DNA from: Oscillospiraceae bacterium
GTDB lineage: Bacteria > Bacillota > Clostridia > Oscillospirales > Oscillospiraceae
Direction: 5' to 3'
Assembly (NCBI GenBank): GCA_902793285.1
Contig: CADBCV010000013.1
Location: 1 to 64,000, forward strand
Length of the DNA stretch: 64,000 bases
Numbering within the stretch: the stretch's first letter is position 1; the number at the start of each line of letters is the position of its first letter. The notes under the pieces were generated by a model. It saw only the letters and a list, made by a program, of their open reading frames with translations. It did not search any database and was not told the DNA's origin. Positions 25,446 through 34,208 of the stretch are shown here, piece by piece. The translations under genes were made by a program, and so were the position numbers.

Positions 25446-25474
25446 TTGCAAACGGAGAGGCAGAATGTTATACT
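25446..25474 (+). promoter_or_regulatory. Promoter of the LRR gene cluster
   Basis: TTGCAA (25446-25451), 17-nt spacer, TATACT (25469-25474), 54 nt before the first LRR gene. Confidence 0.55.
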
Positions 25475-25527
25475 TTCTAATTACAGTGCAATCGCGCGCC
25501 AAGCTATTGAAGCGCCGGAGGGTGGAG

Positions 25528-27168
25528 ATGGAATTGAAAAGAGTAGCGCAGAGATTTCTGGCTCTGCTGATTCTGGGCGGGGCCCTGGTCTTCGGTATGT
25601 CCGGCGTCTATCATGAGGCCCCCTGGATCGTCGCGCCGCTGTTCGGCAGCGTGAAGATCGAACTCGGCGGCAGGCGCGTCGCGGCGAACACCGAAACGCT
25701 CACCGCCCGCGTCTCAAAGCGGGACCTTTCGCAGCTCGCCTATCTCACAAAGCTTAAAAGCGCAGACCTGCGCGGGAGCGAGTGCTACGAGGAGATTACG
25801 GCCTGGCGCAATGCCCACCCGGAGGTGGAGGTTCTCTACTCTGTCCCGCTTCCCGACGGGCAGTGGGTGGATAATACCGCGAGCGAGCTGAACCTCACCG
25901 CCGTCCGGAGCGAGCAGACATCCCAGCTTCTCGATGCCATCGCCTGTATGCCCAATATCCGCGAGGTCTATCTCGGCGAGGTCGGCGGAGAGCGTCTCAA
26001 TATTCAGTCCATGCGCGAGATCCGCGAGGTGCTGCCCGGGGCGGATTTCCACTTCTCCGCGGTCATCGGCGGCAAGCTCTTTGACGGCGAGGCTGAAACG
26101 CTCGACCTGCGGGACATCCGGCACGAGCAGGCCCAGGATCTCGCGGTGGTGCTCGGGTGCATGAACAGACTCAAGTCGGTCGAGCTCGGCAGCGACGCCA
26201 CGGGCTCCGTCCCCTGGGAGGATATCGCCCTGCTCAAATCCAACTGCGCCGATGTGCGCTTTCGCTACAGCTTCACGCTCTACGGGCAGGCTCTCGATCT
26301 CGACACCGAGAGGCTGGACTTTCGCGGGACCGAGGTCACGGACAACGGCAACGCCCTCTACGCGGTCCTCTCCTGCATGAATAACTGCACGTATCTCGAC
26401 ATGGACAGTACCGGCGTCTCGAACGAATCCCTCGCCCGCCTGCAGGAGCTCTTCCCCAAGACCCGCATCGTCTGGCGCGTGTGGTTCGGGGAGAACTACA
26501 GCGTGCGCACGGACGCGGAAAAGATCCTCGCCTCCAAACCCACGGTCGGCGGCATGATTTACGATGCGTCGGTACTGCAATACTGCACAGACATCAAGTA
26601 TCTCGACCTCGGCCACAATGACGATCTCGCGGATCTCTCCTTCGCGGCGAAGATGCCGAAGCTCGAGGTGCTCATCATCGCCATGACCGCCATCACGGAT
26701 CTGTCTCCGCTGAGAAGCTGCCCGAATCTGGAATACGTGGAGCTCAACTCCACCAACATCGCGGACCTCACGCCGCTCGAGAACGCCGTCGGCCTGCACC
26801 ATCTGAACATCGCCGGCTGCCCCAATATCCGCGACATCACGCCCCTCTACAATCTCGTGAATCTGGAGCGCCTCTGGATCGGGCGCGACACGCCGGTCCC
26901 CGAGGAGCAGGCGCAGAAGATGCGGGAGCTCGTGCCCGGCTGCAAGGTCAACACCACGACGGACGATCCCCACGGCGACGCCTGGCGCTTTACCGCCTAC
27001 GATCCCGAGGAGCCCAAGTATTACTGGGTGCCGCGCTATGAGCTTTTAAGAGAGCAGATGGGCTATAATTATCAGGAGTACAGCTTCTACTGGCTGGACC
27101 CCCTGTGCGATCTGGAGGCCCCGGAGGAGTATCGGGGCATGTACGGAAAAGAGGTTTACGGACTATGA
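25528..27168 (+). CDS. Leucine-rich-repeat protein A, membrane-anchored
   Basis: A 546-residue protein; ATG 25528 follows GGAGGGTGGAG. One N-terminal hydrophobic helix (RFLALLILGGALVFGMSGVY) without a lipobox cysteine anchors an extracellular protein. Then a module shared with C and D (SADLRGSECYEEITAWRNAH, PEVEVLYSVPLPDG), a second LTLYGQALDLDTERLDF-type module, a conserved block YLDMDSTGVSN with IVWRVWFGENYSVRTDAE, several LRRs (YLDLGHNDDLADLSF, PNLEYVELNSTNIADLTPLE), and a C-terminal signature RYELLREQMGYNYQEYSFYW. First of four tandem paralogues; its stop overlaps the next gene. Probably binds a ligand or surface partner. Confidence 0.8.
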   Translation: MELKRVAQRFLALLILGGALVFGMSGVYHEAPWIVAPLFGSVKIELGGRRVAANTETLTARVSKRDLSQLAYLTKLKSADLRGSECYEEITAWRNAHPEVEVLYSVPLPDGQWVDNTASELNLTAVRSEQTSQLLDAIACMPNIREVYLGEVGGERLNIQSMREIREVLPGADFHFSAVIGGKLFDGEAETLDLRDIRHEQAQDLAVVLGCMNRLKSVELGSDATGSVPWEDIALLKSNCADVRFRYSFTLYGQALDLDTERLDFRGTEVTDNGNALYAVLSCMNNCTYLDMDSTGVSNESLARLQELFPKTRIVWRVWFGENYSVRTDAEKILASKPTVGGMIYDASVLQYCTDIKYLDLGHNDDLADLSFAAKMPKLEVLIIAMTAITDLSPLRSCPNLEYVELNSTNIADLTPLENAVGLHHLNIAGCPNIRDITPLYNLVNLERLWIGRDTPVPEEQAQKMRELVPGCKVNTTTDDPHGDAWRFTAYDPEEPKYYWVPRYELLREQMGYNYQEYSFYWLDPLCDLEAPEEYRGMYGKEVYGL

Positions 27169-28457
27169 GCATGAAAAACCACCGCCTGTTCTGCTTTGTT
27201 CTGTGCCTTGCGCTGTGCCTGCTCCTCGCGGGCTGCGGCGGCACAAAGGCGGCGGCCGTGTCCGCCCCGGCGGAGACGGCAGAGCCTGCGCCAGAGCCAG
27301 CGCCGACACCGACCCCGGAGCCGACGCCGGAGCCTGTGTTCAGCGTGCTCGGGCGGGAATACACCCCCTCCAGCACGACGCTGGAGCTTGCGGGCCTCAC
27401 GGAGGCACAGGCCCCGGAGATCGCAAAAATCCTCCCGGCGCTCACAGGGCTTGAGACCGTCCACATCGGGAGCGAGACGGAAACTCCCCTCTCCTGGGAG
27501 ACGCTCAAAACCCTGCACGATGCCGCGCCCTGGGCCGCGCTCGACTACGGCTTTACGATCTTCGGAAAAGCCTTCAATCTCAGCGATGAGGAGATGGATC
27601 TCAAGTACATCCCCATGGAGGACGAGGGGGAGCTCGTGGGCAAGGTAGCCGCCTGCATGTCGAGGCTCAAGACTCTCGACATGGATAGCTGCCGCGTCTC
27701 CAACGAGGCGATGGCAAGGCTCCGCGACAGCCTGCCGGAGACCGAGGTCATCTGGCGCGTCAACTTCGCCCAGGGCTACACCGCCCGCACCAACGAGACG
27801 CGCATCCTCGCCTCCATGCCCGGGCAGGCGGGGGAGCTTGTGCACAACAATGTGGAAAATCTCAAATACTGCACGAAGGTGAAGTATCTCGATCTCGGCC
27901 ACAACAACTATCTCGACACGCTCGAATTTATCCGCACGATGCCGGATCTTGAGGTGCTGATCGCGGCGCTGAGCTTTATTGAGGATTTCTCCCCCGTGGC
28001 GGACTGCCCGAAGCTCGAGTATGTGGAAGCCTTCACCACGAGGCTGCACGATCTCACGCCGTTTGCGGAGCTTCACAACTTAAAGCATCTCAACATCTGC
28101 TATAACTTTGCCGTCACGGACATCACGCCCCTCTACGGGCTCGACCTCGAGCGGCTCTGGATCGGGATGCACGACCCCGTCCCGCCCGAGCAGATCGCGG
28201 AGTTTAAGCGCCTGCACCCCAACTGCGTGGTGAACGACACCACCCCCGACCCCACCGAGGAGTACTGGCGCTTTGCCGAGCACGGGGACGAGATGGGAAA
28301 CCAGCGCTACGATCCCCGCTATGAGCTCCTGCGGGAGCAGATGCGCTATTCGGACGAGGCGTACAATTTCTACTGGACAGATCCCCTCTACGACTGGACC
28401 TGCCCGCGCGAGGTGACCCCGGACCCGGAGGTCAAGGATTTTCAGGATCTGTACTAA
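27165..28457 (+). CDS. Leucine-rich-repeat lipoprotein B
   Basis: A 430-residue lipoprotein: signal peptide with lipobox LLAGC (Cys about residue 22), a proline/threonine/glutamate linker (PAPEPAPTPTPEPTPEP), then LRR region with YLDLGHNNYLDTLEFI and KLEYVEAFTTRLHDLTPFAE, ending RYELLREQMRYSDEAYNFYW. It lacks the first ADLSGSE module of its paralogues. The start overlaps the stop of gene A as ATGA, so the two are coupled. Surface-exposed after lipid attachment. Confidence 0.85.
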   Translation: MSMKNHRLFCFVLCLALCLLLAGCGGTKAAAVSAPAETAEPAPEPAPTPTPEPTPEPVFSVLGREYTPSSTTLELAGLTEAQAPEIAKILPALTGLETVHIGSETETPLSWETLKTLHDAAPWAALDYGFTIFGKAFNLSDEEMDLKYIPMEDEGELVGKVAACMSRLKTLDMDSCRVSNEAMARLRDSLPETEVIWRVNFAQGYTARTNETRILASMPGQAGELVHNNVENLKYCTKVKYLDLGHNNYLDTLEFIRTMPDLEVLIAALSFIEDFSPVADCPKLEYVEAFTTRLHDLTPFAELHNLKHLNICYNFAVTDITPLYGLDLERLWIGMHDPVPPEQIAEFKRLHPNCVVNDTTPDPTEEYWRFAEHGDEMGNQRYDPRYELLREQMRYSDEAYNFYWTDPLYDWTCPREVTPDPEVKDFQDLY

Positions 28458-28458
28458 A

Positions 28459-28487
28459 TTCAATGGCAAACGCGGTTTGCCATTGAA
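28459..28487. terminator. Long hairpin after LRR gene B
   Basis: TTCAATGGCAAAC and GTTTGCCATTGAA form a 13-bp perfect stem starting two nt after the stop codon. There is no T run, so it may act as a weak terminator or a transcript-stabilising end. Confidence 0.5.
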
Positions 28488-28554
28488 TACTCGCGCTTAT
28501 CGCACGCGGCGGAGCGTGCCGCGCCCGTCAGCGAAGCGTCGAAACCACTATTCC

Positions 28555-28775
28555 GTAGGGGTCGACGGTCAGACCGGCTTCTCTTGCCGCCATGCGGCAA
28601 TTCACCTTCTCCCCAGACCGACCCGAAACCTCACCGCATCAGGAATGCGGGTACAGGGGTAAAAGCCCGCCCGGCGGTACAATGTTGGTTTCCGTATTCG
28701 CCTGGGCACAGAGAAAAAACGCCGGTTTCCCCGCGCGGGCCGATGAAGGCATCGGCCCCTACGATGCAGATTAAC
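28555..28775. repeat. Dispersed repeat block, GTAGGGG family
   Basis: Contains CCGTAGGGGTCGACGG, GACCCGAAACCTCACCGCAT and a closing GGCCGATGAAGGCATCGGCC-type palindrome ending CCCCTACG. The same words recur at 52,578-52,720. No gene is visible between 28,488 and 28,875; the small frames here come from the repeat. Confidence 0.5.
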
Positions 28776-28875
28776 GCTGTAAGTGTTGAATCTGTCTGTC
28801 TTTCAGTATGAAACCGAAACCCATATCTTGAAATGATATAGAAGGCTGTTATCAGCAAGTTCTAAGGAGTATTCC

Positions 28876-30234
28876 ATGCAGAACAGAACAATTCGCGCCC
28901 TTCTGTGCGCCGCGCTTTTGTGCCTGCTGCCCGCGGGCTGCGGGAAAAGCGCCGACGCCGCGCTCGCGCCATCAACGCCCCCGGTCTCCGCGGAGATCGT
29001 GTTTGCCGCGGGCAGCGTTTCCCCGGACGCCGGGGAAGTGAAGCTCGCCCTTCGCGCGGGGGAGACCGCGCTGCTCGATTCCCTGCCCGCCCTCTCTTCC
29101 GCCGATCTCAGCGGCAGCGAGGATGAGCGGGAGGTCGCCGCCTGGTGTAAGGCCCACCCGGAGGTCGAATGCTATTATACCGTCACCCTCCCCGGCGGGG
29201 AGGTGCTGGATTCCGGCACGAAGAGCTATGACCTGAGCGGGGCGTCGCCTGAGGACGCCATAGCCGCGGCAGAGAAGCTGGCCCTGCTGCCGGCGCTCAG
29301 AACCCTGCGCCTCGGCGCGGAGGGCGGGAGCCAGACCTGGGAGAGCCTTGCCAAACTCCGCGAGCTCCTCCCGGACACGGTCTTTCGCTACGGCTTCACG
29401 CTCTACGGAAAAAGCTGCGACCTCTCGGACGCCTCGCTCAATCTGCGCGGCGTGCCTGTTTCGGACGGCGGCGCGGAGCTCCGGCGCGTGATCCCCCTGA
29501 TGCACGATCTCAACTATGTGGACATGGACAGTACCGGCGTCTCGAACGGGGAGATGGAGAAGCTGCGCGCGGACTACCCGGATGTGAAATTCGTCTGGCG
29601 CGTCTTCTTCGGCGACAGCTACAGCGTCCGCACGGACGTGCAGCGTATCCTCGCCTCCAAGCCCTCCGCGGGCGGGATGCTCTATGACTGGGACGTGGAA
29701 GCCCTCTCCTGCTGCCATGACGTGGTGTTTCTCGATCTCGGCCACAACCAGGGGCTCACGGACATCTCCTTTGTGAGCCAGATGCCGAAGCTCGAGGTCG
29801 CGATCCTCGGCATGTGCGGCTGGTCCGACGCGACGCCCCTCGCGGACTGCCCGGAGCTTGAGTATCTTGAAATGTTCTCTACGAACTGCACGGATCTCTC
29901 GCCGCTTGCCAAGTGCAAAAATCTCAAGCACTTAAACGCCGCGAACATCGTCGATCTGGAGGATATCTCCCCCATGTATACCATGACGCAGCTCGAGCGC
30001 TTTTACATCGGCAGCATGAACCGCGTCCCCTGGGAGCAGTGTGAGGAGTTTCAGAAGCGCGTGCCCGACTGCGAGTTTGACACCCTCGTCTACGAGGACC
30101 CCACCGGCGGGCACTGGCGCTGGGACGAGAATGCCGATCAGGTCCCGCGCTACTACCTTCTGCGGATGCAGTTCGGAAACTATGAGAGCGAGGTCTACTC
30201 CTTCACCTGGAATGACAAGCTCTATAACCCGTGA
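28876..30234 (+). CDS. Leucine-rich-repeat lipoprotein C
   Basis: A 452-residue lipoprotein with signal peptide and lipobox LPAGC, ATG 28876 after AAGGAG. Modules in order: SADLSGSEDEREVAAWCKAH (about 76), YYTVTLPGGEVLDSG, YGFTLYGKSCDLSD, YVDMDSTGVSNGEME, FVWRVFFGDSYSVRTDVQ, FLDLGHNQGLTDISF, LEYLEMFSTNCTDLSPLAKC, and the C-terminal YYLLRMQFGNYESEVYSFTW. Closest to paralogue D. Outer-surface location is clear; ligand unknown. Confidence 0.85.
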   Translation: MQNRTIRALLCAALLCLLPAGCGKSADAALAPSTPPVSAEIVFAAGSVSPDAGEVKLALRAGETALLDSLPALSSADLSGSEDEREVAAWCKAHPEVECYYTVTLPGGEVLDSGTKSYDLSGASPEDAIAAAEKLALLPALRTLRLGAEGGSQTWESLAKLRELLPDTVFRYGFTLYGKSCDLSDASLNLRGVPVSDGGAELRRVIPLMHDLNYVDMDSTGVSNGEMEKLRADYPDVKFVWRVFFGDSYSVRTDVQRILASKPSAGGMLYDWDVEALSCCHDVVFLDLGHNQGLTDISFVSQMPKLEVAILGMCGWSDATPLADCPELEYLEMFSTNCTDLSPLAKCKNLKHLNAANIVDLEDISPMYTMTQLERFYIGSMNRVPWEQCEEFQKRVPDCEFDTLVYEDPTGGHWRWDENADQVPRYYLLRMQFGNYESEVYSFTWNDKLYNP

Positions 30235-30249
30235 TAAAGGAGAAACGCC

Positions 30250-32094
30250 ATGAAATGTAAAAGAATTCTGTGCGCGGCGCTGCTGCTTGCGCTGTGCCTG
30301 CTCCTCGCCGCCTGCGGAAAGGTGAAGTCCCTTCCCGCCGCCCCCGCCGCGACCGAGGCTCCGCCGACGAGCGTACACTTTGCCGCGGGGGACGTCGATC
30401 TCGCGGCGACGGACTTGAAGCTCCGCCTTGCCTCCGGGGAGACGGCGCTGCTCGACTCTCTCACCGCCCTCAAAACCGCCGACTTCAGCGGCAGCGAGAA
30501 TGAGGAGGAGGTCGCCGCCTGGGTGAAGGCCCACCCCCAGATCCAGGCCCGCTACACCGTCACGCTCCCGAACGGGACGGCGCTGGACTCCGACGCGAAG
30601 AGCGCCGATCTCAGTTCCATGTCGCCCGCCGACGCGGAGAGCGCCGCGCGAAAGCTCGCCCTCCTGCCGGGCCTCACACGCGTGAATCTCGGCCGCGAGG
30701 GGGGCGGCTTCACCTGGAGCGATATCGCCCGCCTGCGGGAGATCCTGCCGGCGGTGCCGTTCCAGTACGCCTTCAAGCTCTACGGCAAGGACTGCGACCT
30801 CTCGGACACGACCATCAATCTCTTCCGCGTGCAGGTGCCCGATAACGGCAATCTCATTGATGAGGTCATGGGCTACATGCCCCAGCTCACTTACGTGGAC
30901 ATGGATAGCTGCGGCCTTGAGCCGAAGCGTCTCGAGGAGATCAATCTCCGCCACCCCGACGCGAAGCTCGTCTTCCGCGTCTACTTCGGCGACAACTACA
31001 CCGCCCGCACCGATGCCGAGCGCATCCTCGCCTCCATGGCGAGCCGCGGCGGGATGCTCACAAACTACAACGTGGACGGGCTCTACTACTGCCACGATGT
31101 AAAGTATCTTGATCTCGGCCACAACACGGAGCTCACAGACATCGGCTTTGCCGCGCAGATGCCGAAGCTCGAGGTCGCCATTTTCTCCATGTGCAACGTC
31201 TCGGATCTCACGCCCCTCGCCTCCTGCCCAGAGCTTGAGTATCTGGAGCTCTCCAACACCTACGCAAGCGACCTGCGTCCCCTGTCCGGGCTCAAAAAGC
31301 TGCGCCACCTGAACGTGGCGAGCATCGGCTTTGACCAGCCCTGGGACGGGTCTGAGCGCATCCAGCTCAAGGACATCACGCCGCTCTACCCGCTCACGGA
31401 GCTGGAGCGCCTCTGGATCGGGGCCTATAACCCCGTCCCGCCCGAGCAGGTGGAGGAGATGCGCCGCCGCGCCCCGAACTGCGAGATCGACCTCACCGTG
31501 TATGAGGACCCGGTGGGCGGCCGCTGGCGCTATGTGGCGATGGCGGACTATATCAACACCTACGTCGACACCTACCATGAGCGCTATGTGAAGCTGCGCG
31601 AACAGTTCGGCGACTACGACTACGCCGCCTTCAACTTCACCTGGAACGACCCCATGCTCGACCCCAATTACGATCCCGCGACCGCGCCGACGGCCACGCC
31701 GAAGCCCGCGGCCGCGCCGACCCAGGCGCCCACCTATGTACAGCCCTATGTGCCGGTGGAGGAAGAGGAGGAGGAAGAGCCGTACGAGGTCTATACCCCG
31801 CCCTTCGACCCCTACGCCGATCAGAGCGTGCCGCTCATCCCGGCCCAGCCCCCTGAGACGAGCGAGGATATCCTCGGCGAGTCTGACGGCGAGGGCGGCG
31901 TGGAATTCAGCGACGTCTTCGGCGACAGCAGCGGCAGCGTCGCCCAGACCGACGGCGGCGAGAGCGGCAGCGAGAGCAGCGGCGAGGGCGGCTCCGGCGA
32001 GGGCGGCGGAGACGGCTTCACGAATGAGAGCGGCGGCAGCGTCTTCCCCGAGGGGGAGGGCATTGTCAGCGCAGAAGAGGGAGGCACACCTTGA
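30250..32094 (+). CDS. Leucine-rich-repeat lipoprotein D with acidic tail
   Basis: A 614-residue lipoprotein: lipobox LLAAC, the same module order as C (TADFSGSENEEEVAAWVKAH; YAFKLYGKDCDLSDTT; FRVYFGDNYTARTDAERILA; YLDLGHNTELTDIGF; VKLREQFGDYDYAAFNFTW). It alone has a 140-residue C-terminal extension: a TATPKPAAAPTQAP linker, an EEEEEEEPYE patch, then a Ser/Gly/Glu low-complexity tail. It follows C by 15 nt. Its stop overlaps the TTG start of nadE. Confidence 0.85.
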   Translation: MKCKRILCAALLLALCLLLAACGKVKSLPAAPAATEAPPTSVHFAAGDVDLAATDLKLRLASGETALLDSLTALKTADFSGSENEEEVAAWVKAHPQIQARYTVTLPNGTALDSDAKSADLSSMSPADAESAARKLALLPGLTRVNLGREGGGFTWSDIARLREILPAVPFQYAFKLYGKDCDLSDTTINLFRVQVPDNGNLIDEVMGYMPQLTYVDMDSCGLEPKRLEEINLRHPDAKLVFRVYFGDNYTARTDAERILASMASRGGMLTNYNVDGLYYCHDVKYLDLGHNTELTDIGFAAQMPKLEVAIFSMCNVSDLTPLASCPELEYLELSNTYASDLRPLSGLKKLRHLNVASIGFDQPWDGSERIQLKDITPLYPLTELERLWIGAYNPVPPEQVEEMRRRAPNCEIDLTVYEDPVGGRWRYVAMADYINTYVDTYHERYVKLREQFGDYDYAAFNFTWNDPMLDPNYDPATAPTATPKPAAAPTQAPTYVQPYVPVEEEEEEEPYEVYTPPFDPYADQSVPLIPAQPPETSEDILGESDGEGGVEFSDVFGDSSGSVAQTDGGESGSESSGEGGSGEGGGDGFTNESGGSVFPEGEGIVSAEEGGTP

Positions 32095-32822
32095 GAGACT
32101 ATCAGGCGGAATTTGAAAAGCGCGTGGCCTATATCCGCGCAAAGCTCCAAGAGGCCCACGCCAACGGGATTGTCTTCGGAAACTCCGGCGGCAAGGACAG
32201 CGCCCTTGTCGGCATCCTCTGCAAGGCGGCGTGCGGCAACACCCTCGGCGTCATCATGCCCTGCGCCTCCCGGCAGAACTACGGCCAGGACCGGGACGAC
32301 GGCAACGCCCTCGCCGAAAAGTTCGGCATCGAGACGCGCACGGTCGATCTCACCGCCGTGCGGGAGGCGGAGCTCAAGGCGCTCGCGGGGGTCGCCTCGC
32401 TCAACGACATGGCCCTCACGAACATCGCCCCGCGCCTTCGCATGACGACGCTCTATACCATCGCCGCGGCCGAGAACCGTCTCGTCGCCGGCACCGGCAA
32501 CCGCAGCGAGATCTACATGGGCTACTTCACCAAATGGGGCGACGGGGCCAGCGACTTTAACCCCATCGCGGACCTCTGCGCCACCGAGGTATTCGAGTTC
32601 CTGCGCTTTCTGAACGCGCCCTCCTCCATCGTGGAGAAGGCCCCCTCCGCCGGGCTCTTTGAAGGGCAGACGGACGAGCAGGAGATGGGCGTGACTTACC
32701 GCGCCATCGACAGCTATCTCCACGGCGGGGAAGTTTCGGACGCGGACCGGGCCATCATCGACCGCTATCACAGCCGCAGCGAGCATAAGCGCCGCCCCGT
32801 CAGCACCTTTGAAAACCCGTGA
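32091..32822 (+). CDS. nadE: NAD synthetase, ammonia-dependent type
   Basis: A 243-residue enzyme that amidates nicotinate adenine dinucleotide to NAD. The ATP-pyrophosphatase loop is GNSGGKDSALV (residues 30-40), followed by the NAD synthase pattern RLVAGTGNRSEIYMGYFTKW with GDGASDFNPIADL and EKAPSAGLFEGQTDEQEMG. There is no N-terminal nitrilase glutaminase domain, so it uses free ammonia. TTG 32091 is the likely start, with GGGAGG eight nt upstream, overlapping the LRR gene stop. A terminator follows. Confidence 0.92.
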   Translation: MRDYQAEFEKRVAYIRAKLQEAHANGIVFGNSGGKDSALVGILCKAACGNTLGVIMPCASRQNYGQDRDDGNALAEKFGIETRTVDLTAVREAELKALAGVASLNDMALTNIAPRLRMTTLYTIAAAENRLVAGTGNRSEIYMGYFTKWGDGASDFNPIADLCATEVFEFLRFLNAPSSIVEKAPSAGLFEGQTDEQEMGVTYRAIDSYLHGGEVSDADRAIIDRYHSRSEHKRRPVSTFENP

Positions 32823-32825
32823 AAC

Positions 32826-32857
32826 GAAAAACGCCGTCCGTCCGGGCGGCGTTTTCT
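32826..32857 (+). terminator. Terminator of nadE
   Basis: AAACGCCG and CGGCGTTT stem with TTTTC following, just after the stop codon. Confidence 0.7.
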
Positions 32858-32936
32858 TGTGCGTGCAATCTGACATTTTTTACAAACATCCGGCGGTGAA
32901 ACTGTATTATTTCTCTATATCGCGGCGTAAAAAAAC

Positions 32937-32965
32937 TTGTTGCGGGGAAAAGATTGCTGTATAAT
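32937..32965 (+). promoter_or_regulatory. Promoter of the GMP synthase gene
   Basis: TTGTTG (32937-32942), exactly 17 nt, TATAAT (32960-32965). No purine riboswitch is seen in the 35-nt leader. Confidence 0.7.
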
Positions 32966-33005
32966 AACCGCGTTAAAAAATCTAAAATAGAAAGGTGTCT
33001 GTACT

Positions 33006-33986
33006 ATGGAACAAGCAAGACGTCCCGAAAGCATGGCGCGCATCACCACCCCGGCCCTCGCCCAGGCTTTTATTGACGAGCAGATTGCAGCCCTGCGCGC
33101 CCAGATCGGCGACAAGAAGGTCCTGCTGGCCCTCTCCGGCGGCGTGGATTCCTCCGTCGTCGCGGCGCTTCTCATCCGGGCTGTGGGCAGGCAGCTCGTC
33201 TGCGTCCATGTTAATCACGGCCTTCTCCGCAAGGGCGAGCCTGAGCAGGTGATCCAGGTCTTCCGCAACGAGATGGACGCGAACCTCATCTACGTCGACG
33301 CGGTGGACCGCTTCCTCGACCAGCTTGCCGGCGTCTCCGATCCCGAGCAGAAGCGCAAGATCATCGGCAAGGTGTTTATCGACGTCTTTGCCGAGGAAGC
33401 CAAAAAGCTCGACGGCATCAGCTTCCTCGCCCAGGGCACCATCTATCCCGATATCCTGGAGTCCGGCCCCGTCAAGTCTCACCATAATGTGGGCGGCCTG
33501 CCCCCGGAGCTCGACTTTGAGCTTGTGGAGCCCGTCAAGTTCCTGTATAAGGACGAGGTCCGCGTGGTCGGCAAGGCCCTGGGCCTCCCGGACGGCATGG
33601 TCTACCGCCAGCCCTTCCCGGGCCCCGGTCTCGGCGTGCGCTGCGTCGGTGCCATCACCCGCGACCGGCTCGAGGCTGTGCGCGAGTCCGACGCGATTCT
33701 GCGCGAGGAGTTTAAGAAAAACGGTCTTGAGGGCAAGGTCTGGCAGTACTTCACCATCGTGCCCGACTTTAAGTCCACCGGCATTACCGACGGCCTGCGC
33801 ACCTACGAGTGGCCCGTCGTGATCCGCGCCGTCAACACCGTGGACGCCGTCACCGCCGAGGTTGCGGAGCTCGACTTCAAGCTCATGGCCCACATCGTCG
33901 AGCGCATCACGCACGAGGTCAAGGGCGTCAACCGCGTCCTCTGGGACCTCACCCCCAAGCCCACCGGAACGATCGAGTGGGAATAA
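33006..33986 (+). CDS. guaA: GMP synthase, ATP-pyrophosphatase subunit only
   Basis: A 326-residue protein that would amidate XMP to GMP. P-loop LLALSGGVDSSVVAALL (about residue 41-57), then VNHGLLRKGEPEQV, FLAQGTIYPDILESG, HHNVGGLPPELDFELVEP, RQPFPGPGLGVRCVGAIT and the C-terminal dimerisation domain ending PKPTGTIEWE. The usual bacterial GuaA has a glutamine amidotransferase domain of about 190 residues before this; here it is absent and the native start (ATG 33006 after AAAGGTG) is clear. Either a separate glutaminase subunit is encoded elsewhere, as in archaea, or free ammonia is used. Confidence 0.92.
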   Translation: MEQARRPESMARITTPALAQAFIDEQIAALRAQIGDKKVLLALSGGVDSSVVAALLIRAVGRQLVCVHVNHGLLRKGEPEQVIQVFRNEMDANLIYVDAVDRFLDQLAGVSDPEQKRKIIGKVFIDVFAEEAKKLDGISFLAQGTIYPDILESGPVKSHHNVGGLPPELDFELVEPVKFLYKDEVRVVGKALGLPDGMVYRQPFPGPGLGVRCVGAITRDRLEAVRESDAILREEFKKNGLEGKVWQYFTIVPDFKSTGITDGLRTYEWPVVIRAVNTVDAVTAEVAELDFKLMAHIVERITHEVKGVNRVLWDLTPKPTGTIEWE

Positions 33987-34005
33987 GCAGAATCTATCAC
34001 AGCTT

Positions 34006-34048
34006 ATCGACAAATCCAGAATCGGATTCTGGATTTGTCGATATTTTC
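34006..34048 (+). terminator. Terminator of guaA
   Basis: ATCGACAAATCCAGAAT pairs perfectly with ATTCTGGATTTGTCGAT (17 bp), followed by ATTTTC. Confidence 0.75.
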
Positions 34049-34089
34049 AAAATGCCAGACACTGTCTGTTAAATTCGGGCGACCATGTG

Positions 34090-34120
34090 AATGCGGCGGG
34101 GAGCAGTCCCCGCCGCATTT
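34090..34120 (+). terminator. Second GC-rich hairpin upstream of sigma gene
   Basis: AATGCGGCGGGGA and TCCCCGCCGCATT form a 13-bp stem, then TTGC. It isolates the sigma gene from guaA transcription. Confidence 0.5.
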
Positions 34121-34208
34121 GCAGTGAGATGAAAAAAACATTTTTAAAACCTTCGCCGCGTTTTGGTGTCTATATGGGTGAGAGCTCTTGAAAAGAAGGA
34201 GGTTCCGT

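Noticed and set aside
29932-32142. Minus-strand frame of 736 codons opposite the LRR genes
   Set aside because: It is a shadow of GC-rich coding sequence: no ribosome site, Val/Glu/Arg/His-rich composition, and the plus-strand genes have signal peptides and clear repeats.
32937-33005. Purine riboswitch before guaA
   Set aside because: The leader between promoter and start codon is only about 35 nt, too short for the aptamer.
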